Below, one piece after another: positions 7,591 through 15,294 of a stretch of 44,676 nt of DNA (position 1 is its first letter; every line of letters begins with the position of its first letter). A model generated the notes under the pieces. It searched no databases. It worked only from the letters and a program-made list of their open reading frames with translations, and had not been told where the DNA came from. The position numbers and the translations under genes were made by a program. Location: the NCBI GenBank assembly GCA_021443845.1, contig JABUTA010000002.1, positions 9,308 to 53,983 on the forward strand. The letters are read 5' to 3'. The stretch comes from Parasporobacterium sp. GTDB lineage: Bacteria > Bacillota > Clostridia > Lachnospirales > Lachnospiraceae.

Positions 7591-9087
7591 TTAGATCATG
7601 TATTCTATGAGCATATGCTCTGTTATCTGTTCGCTTCTTGCAAATTCAGCCCCTATGGCACCGTCTTTCATAATAACTATGCGGTCGCTCATACCGATTA
7701 TCTCGGCGAGTTCCTCCGAAATAAGAATTATGGATTTGCCTTCTTTTTTCAATTTATACATAAGCTGGTACATTGCCTGCTTTACGCCTATATCAACGCC
7801 TCGGGTCGGACAGTCGAGAATGAGTATTTCAGACTTATTGCCTATCCATCTGCCGAAAACTACTTTCTGCTTGTTTCCGCCGGAAAGTCCCTTTACAGGC
7901 TGGTCAACATTGTTGCACTTTATTGAAAGAAGTTTTTTCTGTTCCTCTGCAAGAGCCTTTTCATCTTTTCTGAAAAGAAGCCCGCCTCTGGTTATATCCT
8001 TGAGTGAAGGAAGCTCGATATTTTCCAGGATGGTGGCTGTGATCATAAGAGATTCCTGATCTCTGTTCTTTGAGATATATCCTACTCTCTTACCGGTCGC
8101 CACATAAGGCTGTGTGATTTCTGTTCCGTCAGCAAGTGTAACCTTTCCTCTGAGTGGCTTTTCGATTCCGAATGCAAGCCTTCCGACTTCATGCATACCG
8201 CATTCTGAAAGTCCGCCGATACCCAGGATTTCTCCTTTGTGGAGCTCAAGGTTGAATCCCTTAAGGGTTCTGCCGTCATATATGTCAGTCAGCTTCAGCA
8301 CTACTTCATCAGAGTATGAGCCGTCATAATCACTTCTGTAATAATCTCCTACCATTTCACGTCCTACCATAAGGGACTTGATAAGATCCGGCTCCATTCT
8401 GTTTTTATCAAGTGTATCTATCAGAACACCATCCCTCAGTACGGTAAGAGCCGAGCAATGTTCCATGATCTCATCCAGGTCATGAGAAATAAATATCACG
8501 CCCTTCCCCTGTGAGGACATTCTGTCACAGAGTCTGTATATGATATCTCTTCCCCTCTGGGACAGAGCTGTGGTAGTCTCGTCAACTATCAGAATATCCG
8601 GATCGTCATACATGGCTCGTGCAATTTCGACCAGTTTTCTGTTTTCGAAATTCAGAGTATCGATCATTGACCATGCATCAATATCACCGGCTCCCAGATC
8701 ATCAAGGATCTGCTGAGCAGCTTTTCTCATTTTACCTCTCTGGACAATGCCGTTCCTGGTAAAAAGTGCTTCCTTACCGATGAATATGTTATCGCATACT
8801 CTTATACCGGAAATGGTGCCCATTTCCTGAAGAATCATGGCAACACCCTTTTTCTGGGCATCAACCATACTCTCGGGCTTATATGCTTCTCCTTTAAGGA
8901 AAAGTTCACCCGAATCGCAGCCATACACACCGGAAATAATAGAGCAGATAGTGGATTTACCGGAACCGTTCTCTCCTATAAGACCTCTTATCTCACCTGA
9001 ATTAAGGGTAAAATCAACGCCCTGAAGTGCTTTTGTCAGTCCGAAGTTCTTAACAATATTGACAGCACGAATTAATTCTGAGCTCAT
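7591..9087 (-). CDS. Sugar ABC transporter ATPase with two nucleotide-binding domains (RbsA/MglA type)
   Basis: This 498-residue protein has the tandem-ATPase layout of RbsA, MglA and XylG. NBD1 (about 1-240) has Walker A GENGSGKST at 38-46, a diverged signature (LNFENRKLVEIARA) and Walker B ILIVDE. NBD2 (about 255-498) has the degenerate Walker A usual for the family and an intact LSGGNKQK signature near 400. The residue after the Walker B Asp, normally the catalytic Glu of DEPTRGVD, is Cys426 (LDCPTRGVD). NBD2 may therefore hydrolyse ATP poorly. First gene of the operon; the ATG at 9087 has an AGGAGG site. It powers import through the two permeases. No sugar-specific regulator lies beside it. 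Confidence 0.95.
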   Translation of the reverse strand: MSSELIRAVNIVKNFGLTKALQGVDFTLNSGEIRGLIGENGSGKSTICSIISGVYGCDSGELFLKGEAYKPESMVDAQKKGVAMILQEMGTISGIRVCDNIFIGKEALFTRNGIVQRGKMRKAAQQILDDLGAGDIDAWSMIDTLNFENRKLVEIARAMYDDPDILIVDETTTALSQRGRDIIYRLCDRMSSQGKGVIFISHDLDEIMEHCSALTVLRDGVLIDTLDKNRMEPDLIKSLMVGREMVGDYYRSDYDGSYSDEVVLKLTDIYDGRTLKGFNLELHKGEILGIGGLSECGMHEVGRLAFGIEKPLRGKVTLADGTEITQPYVATGKRVGYISKNRDQESLMITATILENIELPSLKDITRGGLLFRKDEKALAEEQKKLLSIKCNNVDQPVKGLSGGNKQKVVFGRWIGNKSEILILDCPTRGVDIGVKQAMYQLMYKLKKEGKSIILISEELAEIIGMSDRIVIMKDGAIGAEFARSEQITEHMLIEYMI

Positions 9088-9178
9088 TTATATCCTCCTA
9101 AGGAATTTCTCATGATAAATAGAACCATGAACAGGTTCAGTGAAGACGCAGCAAAAAGAAAAACGCTGCAGCACTTTT

Positions 9179-9211
9179 GATAACCGGTTCTTATCACATT
9201 TGGGGATTATA
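9179..9211 (-). promoter_or_regulatory. Promoter and operator-like palindrome of the ABC operon
   Basis: A TATAAT -10 lies at 9206-9211 on the minus strand, with no good -35. Directly downstream, at 9179-9195, is a near-palindrome with centre AACCGGTT flanked by GAT/ATC. A second pair of the same half-sites (GAACC and GGTTC around 7 nt) lies at 9122-9138 in the leader. A repressor binding across the start point is plausible; the regulator is not encoded here. Confidence 0.55.
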
Positions 9212-9277
9212 CTTGATATTCTGCAGTTTTACCATACATTGTTCACATTTTTGTGCACAATAATGTTATTAAATATT

Positions 9278-9360
9278 TGTATTATTTAATATATTGACCG
9301 TATTATTTTATCCGCCGTCTGTATTATTACCTTTATATATTCCACCATATGTGTTAAAAT
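9278..9360 (+). promoter_or_regulatory. Promoter of the FKBP-like gene with three 21-bp-spaced direct repeats
   Basis: Three 9-mers YGTATTATT begin at 9278, 9299 and 9320, exactly 21 bp apart on one DNA face. The last ends 3 bp before a candidate -35 TTTATA (9332-9337), 17 bp from a -10 TAAAAT (9355-9360). The array lies between the divergent ABC operon and the FKBP-like gene and could serve either. The repeats are seen directly; activator binding is inferred. Confidence 0.55.
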
Positions 9361-9470
9361 CCTAGCCGATTGTAATTTTAAGTGCTGCAGGCTGGTATAA
9401 ATACGAGTGATCCTTAAGTCAGTGACCGGCACGATATATCAGTCCTGTGGGACAGAAAGAGGTTTATGAA

Positions 9471-10775
9471 ATGGCAAACAATAATTCAAACGGTGCATAC
9501 AAACAGCCCGCAAACATCAAGAAAAAAAGCAAATGGAAAAAGAAATACACCATATGGCTCGTTGTCATCATTGTTGTAATTCTCGGAATTCTTGCTATCG
9601 TAGGAGCCGGAGAAGGCTGGTTCAAATCTGCTGATATGATCAACGGCAAGCTTGAAATGGGTAGTTATTCACCCCTCGAAATCTCAGAGGATGAAATCAG
9701 GGTTTCTGATGATACCATACAGAGTTATCTGGACAGCATTATTTCTTCAGCTACTACTTCTGAGCAGATTACCGAAGGTACTGCGGAGGATGGTGACACA
9801 GTCAATATCGATTATACCGGAGTTCTTGAAGGTGAAGAAGAACCATTTGAAGGCGGTACAGCTGAAGGTCAGTCCCTGACTCTCGGTTCCGGCACAATGA
9901 TCGACGGATTCGAATCTCAGATTGTCGGACACAGCATAGGTGAAACATTTGACATAAATGTTACATTCCCGGAAGACTATGCAGGAGACGAAACTCTCAG
10001 CGGCAAAAATGCAGTTTTCACCATCACTCTTAACAGCAAGACCGTCGTAAATGTTCCTGAACTTACAGACGAATTCGTTCAGACATATACAGCTGAAAAT
10101 TTTGATGAACAGATAGATTCTGTAAAGGAATTAAAAGAATACTACAGGACCAGATTAACAGAATCCAACAAGCAGAGTGCGATCCTGAATGCACTTATTG
10201 AAAAAGCAAATGTCATTTACTACAACGAAGCAGACCTTGCAGCTCTTACAGACTACAATGCTTCATCGCTGGCATACTACGGCAGTTCTTACGGATTAGA
10301 TGGAGAAACTCTTGCCCAGTTATACGGATTTGATTCTGCGGCACAGTATGCAGATTCCGAGTCAAAGAACACCCTCAGAACAACCATGACCTTAGACAGG
10401 GTTGCTCAGGATAAGGGCATAACAGTATCTGACGAAGAAATGAACGAAGCTCTTCAGAAATACATGGAAAATGAAAACTTTACAGGCACTGTTGATGAGT
10501 TCAGATCCCAGTCAGGCCGTGCATTCCTTTTCCTTGTTGAAAAGACAGAAGTTCTCATGCCTAAGGTTCTGAAGGCAGTTGAAGAAGAAGACGTGACCTG
10601 GATTCCGTCAGATGCTTCCGGCAATGCAGATGTAGCTGCCCCGGCAGAATCTGAAGAAACCACAGTGGCTGAGGAAACATCAGCTGAGGAAACATCAGCA
10701 GAAGAAACATCTGCAGAAGAAACCGAAGCAATCGAAGAATCTGCTTCAGCAGAAGAAACTTCAGAGACAAAATAA
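9471..10775 (+). CDS. Membrane-anchored FKBP/trigger-factor-like peptidyl-prolyl isomerase
   Basis: This 434-residue protein resembles the central FKBP and C-terminal chaperone parts of trigger factor. The chosen start is the ATG at 9471, 8 nt after AGAAAGAGG; an in-frame GTG at 9447 lacks a site. A lysine-rich segment (17-26) precedes one transmembrane helix (about 28-46, YTIWLVVIIVVILGILAIVG). The FKBP domain covers about 107-195 (GDTVNIDYTG, then GSGTMIDGFESQIVG). A helical chaperone-like region follows to about 385. The tail (about 395-434) is acidic with a tandem ETSAE repeat. It lacks the ribosome-binding N-domain of true trigger factor, so it probably folds exported proteins outside the membrane. 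Single-gene unit with a strong terminator. Confidence 0.85.
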   Translation: MANNNSNGAYKQPANIKKKSKWKKKYTIWLVVIIVVILGILAIVGAGEGWFKSADMINGKLEMGSYSPLEISEDEIRVSDDTIQSYLDSIISSATTSEQITEGTAEDGDTVNIDYTGVLEGEEEPFEGGTAEGQSLTLGSGTMIDGFESQIVGHSIGETFDINVTFPEDYAGDETLSGKNAVFTITLNSKTVVNVPELTDEFVQTYTAENFDEQIDSVKELKEYYRTRLTESNKQSAILNALIEKANVIYYNEADLAALTDYNASSLAYYGSSYGLDGETLAQLYGFDSAAQYADSESKNTLRTTMTLDRVAQDKGITVSDEEMNEALQKYMENENFTGTVDEFRSQSGRAFLFLVEKTEVLMPKVLKAVEEEDVTWIPSDASGNADVAAPAESEETTVAEETSAEETSAEETSAEETEAIEESASAEETSETK

Positions 10776-10806
10776 TATATATACTTCAGGAATTATTATT
10801 GACCAG

Positions 10807-10838
10807 AAAAGCTCCGGCTCCGACAGCCGGAGCTTTTT
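10807..10838 (+). terminator. Rho-independent terminator of the FKBP-like gene
   Basis: GCTCCGGCT (10811-10819) pairs with AGCCGGAGC (10825-10833) across a 5-nt loop, followed by five T. AAAA on the 5' side would also make it work on the minus strand. Confidence 0.9.
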
Positions 10839-10881
10839 ATTGTGTTATCCACCCGCCGAAGACCTGTGCATTCATGCGTAT

Positions 10882-10925
10882 GACAAAAACAGGCCACCGC
10901 GAAAGCGGTGGCCATCTGTGTTTTT
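10882..10925. terminator. Second strong hairpin, terminator-like on both strands
   Basis: GGCCACCGC (10892-10900) and GCGGTGGCC (10905-10913) form a perfect 9-bp stem closed by a GAAA tetraloop, extended by ACAG/CTGT. On the minus strand it is followed by TGTTTTTG, a good terminator; on the plus strand TTTTT begins at 10921. No minus-strand gene is visible that would need it, so either it backs up the previous terminator or it ends an unrecognised small RNA. Confidence 0.6.
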
Positions 10926-10994
10926 CTGCACCCTGTGCAGATCGGTGTTTTGTTCACCAATGTCGCAAAAAAGAGAGGAGTTGCGATTTATGTT
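10926..10994. other. Cluster of short hairpins upstream of thrS, function unknown
   Basis: Three consecutive inverted repeats: CTGCAC/GTGCAG (10926-10940), GGTG/CACC separated by 7 nt, and TCGCAA/TTGCGA separated by about 11 nt. No T-box sequence (TGGNACCGCG) or specifier stem was found, so this is not a recognisable T-box leader. It may be part of a small RNA on either strand. I do not recognise the family. Confidence 0.3.
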
Positions 10995-11028
10995 GGTATA
11001 GTACAGCATTAACCTTAAAACGAACTTA

Positions 11029-11083
11029 GGAAATCAGTTTATTTGAGTTCAGGAAAACAGTTTTTTTCTTGAGAAAATATAAT
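11029..11083 (+). promoter_or_regulatory. Candidate thrS promoter with a 23-bp-spaced direct repeat
   Basis: A TATAAT lies at 11078-11083. Two 16-mers matching GGAAAWCAGTTTWTTT start at 11029 and 11052, the second covering the -35 position, where no consensus hexamer is present. The repeat is directly visible; its regulatory role is a guess. Confidence 0.45.
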
Positions 11084-11134
11084 ATTTGTGGTAATGTTTG
11101 TCCAAATGCATTTAAAACAAAAAAGGAGAACCCC

Positions 11135-12928
11135 ATGAAAGTTTTATTACAGAATGGAACCGTTCAGGAATGTGCATGGGATGATGATATTGCCCGTGAG
11201 GCTTTTCGTCATACAACATCTCATATTCTTGCCCAGGCAGTAAAAAGGCTGTACCCTACCGCCAAATGTGCAATAGGCCCTGCCATCAAGGACGGCTTCT
11301 ATTATGATTTTGAATTTGACTTCGACTTTACCGATGACAAGCTTGCTGACATCGAAAAGGAAATGAAGAAAATCGTAAAAGAAAACCTTAAGCTTACTTA
11401 CTTTACCATGGAACGTGATGAAGCCCTTAAGGTGATGTCAGAAAAAGGTGAGTCTTACAAGGTTGAGCTCATAAATGACCTTCCGGAAGATACCGTGTTA
11501 AGTTTCTTCCAGCAGGGTGATTATCTTGAACTCTGTGCAGGTCCTCATGTCACCTATACCAGTGCCATCAAGGCTTTCAAATTGTTAAAGGTTGCAGGTG
11601 CCTACTGGCGCGGAGATGAGAAGAATAAGATGCTTACCCGTATCTACGGAACATCCTTCCCTAACTCAGATCTTCTTGAACTCTATCTTTTCCAGATAGA
11701 AGAAGCAAAGAAACGTGACCACAGAAGGCTCGGTAAGGAACTGGGACTTTTTGCCCTTCTTGATGAAGGCCCCGGATTCCCGTTCTTCCTTCCGAAGGGA
11801 ATGATCCTCAAGAATCTTCTCCTTGATTACTGGAGACATATACATACACGTGATGGTTATGTAGAAATCCAGACTCCTATCATGCTGGACAGAAAACTCT
11901 GGGAGACCTCAGGTCACTGGGATCATTACCGCGAAAATATGTATACCACTGTTATTGATGATGAAGATTTCGCTATCAAACCAATGAACTGCCCCGGTGG
12001 TATGCTGGTTTATAAGATGGAGCCTCATTCATACAGGGATCTTCCTATCAGAATGGGTGAAATTGGTCTTGTTCATCGTCATGAAAAATCAGGACAGCTT
12101 CATGGCCTCATGCGTGTACGTTCATTCAATCAGGATGATGCTCATATATTTATGACACCGGAACAGATACCCTACGAGATCAAAGGCGTTGTAAAACTTA
12201 TTGATGAGGTATATTCCAAATTCGGATTCAAATACCATGTAGAGCTTTCAACCCGTCCGGAGGACTCCATGGGTTCAGATGAGGATTGGGAAATGGCTAC
12301 CAGCGGCCTCAGAAATGCTCTGGATGAACTTAATCTGCCTTATGTGGTTAATGAAGGTGACGGTGCTTTCTACGGGCCGAAGATTGACTTCCATCTTGAA
12401 GACTCTCTCGGCAGGACATGGCAGTGCGGTACCATCCAGTTAGACTTCCAGCTCCCCCAGAGATTCGAGGCCGAGTACATCGGTCAGGATGGTCTGCCCC
12501 ACAGGCCTATCATGATCCATCGGGTATGCTTCGGTTCTATCGAACGTTTTATCGGTATCCTTATAGAGCACTTCGCAGGCAAATTCCCGTTCTGGCTGAG
12601 CCCTGTTCAGATTAAGATACTTCCTATTTCCGAAAAGTATTCAAGCTATGCTGACTACTGCAAACGGAGCCTTGAATATAACGGTTACAGATGCGAAGTT
12701 GACAACCGTGCCGAAAAGATAGGCTATAAGATCCGCCAGGCAAGAAATGAACGTGTCCCTTATATTTTCGTTGTAGGTGAGAAGGAAGAAGAAACAAGAA
12801 CAGCTTCCGTAAGACGTCGCGGTGAAACCGAAAATGAAGACCTGGGCATCATGAACTATGAGCAGGTACTTGCACAGCTGGCCAAAGAAGAAAAAGCTTA
12901 TGATGCAGAAAAAGATTTCATAAGATAA
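11135..12928 (+). CDS. thrS: Threonyl-tRNA synthetase lacking the TGS domain
   Basis: This 597-residue class II synthetase charges tRNA-Thr. The start is the ATG at 11135 with AAAAGGAG 7 nt upstream; an in-frame TTG at 11069 has no site. The N-terminal TGS domain (about 60 residues) of the usual 640-residue enzyme is missing: after only about 15 residues the editing domain begins, with its HxxxH zinc motif at His26/His30. The catalytic core has KPMNCPG (zinc Cys), VHRHEKSG, the RSFNQDDAHIF stretch and motif 3 GSIERF. The C-terminal anticodon-binding domain starts near 500. Single-gene unit, convergent with rsmE. Short ThrRS proteins of this kind occur in Clostridia. Confidence 0.95.
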   Translation: MKVLLQNGTVQECAWDDDIAREAFRHTTSHILAQAVKRLYPTAKCAIGPAIKDGFYYDFEFDFDFTDDKLADIEKEMKKIVKENLKLTYFTMERDEALKVMSEKGESYKVELINDLPEDTVLSFFQQGDYLELCAGPHVTYTSAIKAFKLLKVAGAYWRGDEKNKMLTRIYGTSFPNSDLLELYLFQIEEAKKRDHRRLGKELGLFALLDEGPGFPFFLPKGMILKNLLLDYWRHIHTRDGYVEIQTPIMLDRKLWETSGHWDHYRENMYTTVIDDEDFAIKPMNCPGGMLVYKMEPHSYRDLPIRMGEIGLVHRHEKSGQLHGLMRVRSFNQDDAHIFMTPEQIPYEIKGVVKLIDEVYSKFGFKYHVELSTRPEDSMGSDEDWEMATSGLRNALDELNLPYVVNEGDGAFYGPKIDFHLEDSLGRTWQCGTIQLDFQLPQRFEAEYIGQDGLPHRPIMIHRVCFGSIERFIGILIEHFAGKFPFWLSPVQIKILPISEKYSSYADYCKRSLEYNGYRCEVDNRAEKIGYKIRQARNERVPYIFVVGEKEEETRTASVRRRGETENEDLGIMNYEQVLAQLAKEEKAYDAEKDFIR

Positions 12929-12955
12929 TGCACATTTCTGTCTGAAAACAGATAT

Positions 12956-13005
12956 AAAACCCATGTATGCATCTTCTGTCATGAAGAGAATACATGGGTT
13001 TTGTC
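12956..13005. terminator. Bidirectional terminator between thrS and rsmE
   Basis: AAAACCCATGTA (12956-12967) pairs with TACATGGGTTTT (12991-13002) across a 23-nt loop. The A and T runs let it end transcription from both convergent genes. Confidence 0.75.
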
Positions 13006-13062
13006 ATTTAACGGATATTTAATGCACCGGTTAACTTATCTGTTAAAGAAATCATATTGTAT

Positions 13063-13830
13063 TCATCCGCCGTCTGATCCCTCCAGGTTGAACATAAGAA
13101 CGGAAAGAAGCATCAGCGGAGCTGTTTCCGTGCGGAGTATACGGCTTCCAAGGGATATCTGCTTTGCAGATGCACCTCCGCTGTCAGGCAATGCACAGAC
13201 CCTTTCAACTTCATCAGGATCAAAACCTCCTTCAGGTCCCACAAAGATGCCTACACTCATTCCCGGCATGATGCCGTTTATTATTTCCCTGGTAGTTCTG
13301 ATATCTTTATAATTCTCGTATGGTATCAGCACCAGATCCAGTCCGGCAGCATATGCAACAGCATCCTTAAAGGCCATAATGTCATGAACCCTGGGTATTA
13401 TCCCTCTTCTGCTCTGCTTTGCCGCACTTTCTGCTATTTTCTGCCACCGCTCTGTTTTGCTTTTCTGCTTTTTGGCATCATATTTCGCGATACATCTTTT
13501 TGTATCCACAGGTATTATCTCATATACTCCCAGCTCTACAGACTTCTGTATGATGTGCTCCAGCTTATCTGATTTCGGCATACCCTGAAAAAGAAAGAAT
13601 TTACAAGATGGCTCGTTTGCTGATATTTCGGACGACATAATATCACACACTATTTCCGTTTCAGAAATACTGCTTACACTGCAGGTGTAATCTCTGGATG
13701 AACCGTCACTTATAAGAACTTCCTCCCCTGTCCTGATCCTCAGAACATTTTTCATATGGTTCACATCCTGCCCGTATATGTATACTCTGTCTTCTGTAAT
13801 GTTTTCCGGTTCTGCAAAAAAATGATACAT
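13063..13830 (-). CDS. rsmE: 16S rRNA m3U1498 methyltransferase
   Basis: This 255-residue SPOUT-type enzyme methylates U1498 of 16S rRNA. The start at the ATG at 13830 gives MYHFFAEPE, the usual N-terminus of the family; a GTG 9 nt upstream is also in frame. The N-terminal PUA-like part covers about 1-75. The SPOUT domain has GMPKSDKLEHIIQKSVELGV, FVGPEGGFDPDEV and the knot region SLGSRILRTETA, all hallmark family motifs. It follows the DUF6379-like gene by about 60 bp without a clear terminator, so it may be read through from the glycoside operon. Confidence is high. Confidence 0.95.
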   Translation of the reverse strand: MYHFFAEPENITEDRVYIYGQDVNHMKNVLRIRTGEEVLISDGSSRDYTCSVSSISETEIVCDIMSSEISANEPSCKFFLFQGMPKSDKLEHIIQKSVELGVYEIIPVDTKRCIAKYDAKKQKSKTERWQKIAESAAKQSRRGIIPRVHDIMAFKDAVAYAAGLDLVLIPYENYKDIRTTREIINGIMPGMSVGIFVGPEGGFDPDEVERVCALPDSGGASAKQISLGSRILRTETAPLMLLSVLMFNLEGSDGG

Positions 13831-13891
13831 ACAACACACCGTCCGGTTATTATTTCGTCTTCTTATTCAAAAGCTGCCGATCCTTCTTTCA

Positions 13892-14329
13892 TTATCTGCA
13901 GAGGAGCATTCTTCTCTTATTCTCAACGCCGAACATATGCGCCATGTTGCCCATGCCTGAACCATCAGCTTCTGCCTCAAGTGCACCGTTATAATTAAGC
14001 ACCCATCCAAAATCCATGACTACATCATGATAGCCCACAGAAAGCCCGCCTTCACAGGGCACCTTTACCGTGATGGCTGTGCGGAACTGCCAGTATTTTT
14101 CCGTATCAAACATTTCCTCTCTGGTATAATCAAGGCCATTATACACATAAGTCAGAGAATCTCTGTCATACACTTTACCATCCACTTTAACATTACCGAA
14201 ACGGCACTGGGTGAACCATAATCCCTTGTAGTATTTAGGTGTGAATTTGAATTCAAAACCTGTTATATTGCCCTTCTCATCATAAGTATTATGAAAACCT
14301 CTCTGCTGAATTGACTGAAATTCCAACAT
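13892..14329 (-). CDS. Putative C-glycoside deglycosidase beta subunit (DUF6379-like)
   Basis: This 145-residue beta-rich protein has no signal peptide. It resembles the small beta subunit of bacterial C-glycoside deglycosidases (DgpB/DfgB/CarC type, DUF6379). Features include FEFKFTPKYYKGLWFTQC (26-42), the DGKVYDRDSLTYVYNG stretch and a C-terminal GYHDVVMDFGWVLNYNG (99-115). In characterised enzymes this subunit packs against the TIM-barrel alpha subunit, and together they split the C-C bond of a 3-oxo C-glycoside. Its gene starts 18 bp after the alpha-subunit stop; the AAGGAGG site overlaps the end of that gene, fitting tight co-expression. Recognition is from memory of the family pattern plus context. 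An orphan beta-barrel protein of other function is the alternative. Confidence 0.6.
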   Translation of the reverse strand: MLEFQSIQQRGFHNTYDEKGNITGFEFKFTPKYYKGLWFTQCRFGNVKVDGKVYDRDSLTYVYNGLDYTREEMFDTEKYWQFRTAITVKVPCEGGLSVGYHDVVMDFGWVLNYNGALEAEADGSGMGNMAHMFGVENKRRMLLCR

Positions 14330-14347
14330 ATTCCGAACCCTCCTTCT

Positions 14348-15256
14348 TTAATAACCCAGTATATTCTTCATCATGATCTGATGGCGGCGAACCTGATCCG
14401 GAATTATTTCCATCGCCTTGCCGAAGTTTTCAAAACTTTCTTCTGCAAAAAATCTGATAGGTCCTTCATATTCGGAAAGAAGATCCCCGCTCCATCCGTT
14501 ATCTATCATGAGCTGAATAACTTCTCTGTAGGGGATGGTTTCCTCTTCGAAGTTTTCATTGATATTAACAAACTTTGTATGGCAGGACCTGCTGTAAGGA
14601 AGGAAGTCAACTATTTCCTCAGGCTTTGTAATATCCTTATAGTCCGACATTACTATAGGTCCGAATCCTTCAGGCTGTTTAAACTGGAAAGTGCCGAAAT
14701 CAATATTGAAGCCGAAATGAGATGTACCTGTTCTTTTTATGAAATCCAGATACTCATCACGTATATGGGGAGTATGTAAAGTTGTGGGAAGATGTACTTC
14801 ATTCTGCATCATTACATCATATTTTTCGGCCCAGGGAAGGGCTTTTTCTATATAAGACTGCCAGCCCGGTTCAGGATCACACATAAAATTTGTACATGTG
14901 ATTTTTGTACGCAGGGACGTGAATCCAAGCATATGTGCAAGTTTGAAATCAGTTTTCAGTTCTTCTACAACTTCTTCATCAGTCATAGCCGGGCCCCTGC
15001 GGAGATGATTTTCTGCCCAGTGTCCCAGTTCTGATGGACGCAGATTATATTTTTCGCATAATCCCCAGTACTTATCTATCCACTCAGATGAGGGATTCGG
15101 ATAGTTGTCAATATAGCTTGTAAGAAGCTCAAAACAGGTTGCACCTGTGTCATAAGCTTCTTCAAAACAGTCTTCAAGTGTCATGCATCTGCCCATGAGA
15201 TTATGATAACTGTAGAAAGTTATGCCTCTCCGGGGACGGCCTTTTTCAATACCCAT
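14348..15256 (-). CDS. Putative C-glycoside deglycosidase alpha subunit (TIM barrel, sugar phosphate isomerase/epimerase family)
   Basis: This 302-residue cytoplasmic protein belongs to the AP endonuclease 2/xylose-isomerase-like TIM-barrel family. The expected metal ligands are in place: Glu153 in NEVHL, Asp186 in FNIDFG, His226 in SCHTKF and Glu262 in LLSEYEG; His155 beside Glu153 could act as base. Pairing with a DUF6379-like protein and a Gfo/Idh/MocA oxidoreductase in one operon is the arrangement of known C-deglycosylation systems. There the alpha subunit, with Mn2+, cleaves the sugar-aglycone C-C bond of the 3-oxo glycoside. The ATG at 15256 has an AGGAGG site. Without the context it would be called only a sugar isomerase/epimerase family protein; the substrate is unknown. 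Confidence 0.65.
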   Translation of the reverse strand: MGIEKGRPRRGITFYSYHNLMGRCMTLEDCFEEAYDTGATCFELLTSYIDNYPNPSSEWIDKYWGLCEKYNLRPSELGHWAENHLRRGPAMTDEEVVEELKTDFKLAHMLGFTSLRTKITCTNFMCDPEPGWQSYIEKALPWAEKYDVMMQNEVHLPTTLHTPHIRDEYLDFIKRTGTSHFGFNIDFGTFQFKQPEGFGPIVMSDYKDITKPEEIVDFLPYSRSCHTKFVNINENFEEETIPYREVIQLMIDNGWSGDLLSEYEGPIRFFAEESFENFGKAMEIIPDQVRRHQIMMKNILGY

Positions 15257-15294
15257 ATTTTGTACCTCCTATATTTCAGACATCATTGTCAGTA

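Noticed and set aside
4349-9087. Naming the importer as a ribose (rbs) or xylose system
   Set aside because: Only the family is visible; no sugar-specific enzyme or regulator is in the operon, so a substrate name would be a guess.
10839-11134. T-box riboswitch in front of thrS
   Set aside because: The conserved T-box sequence and a specifier stem are absent; only generic hairpins are present.
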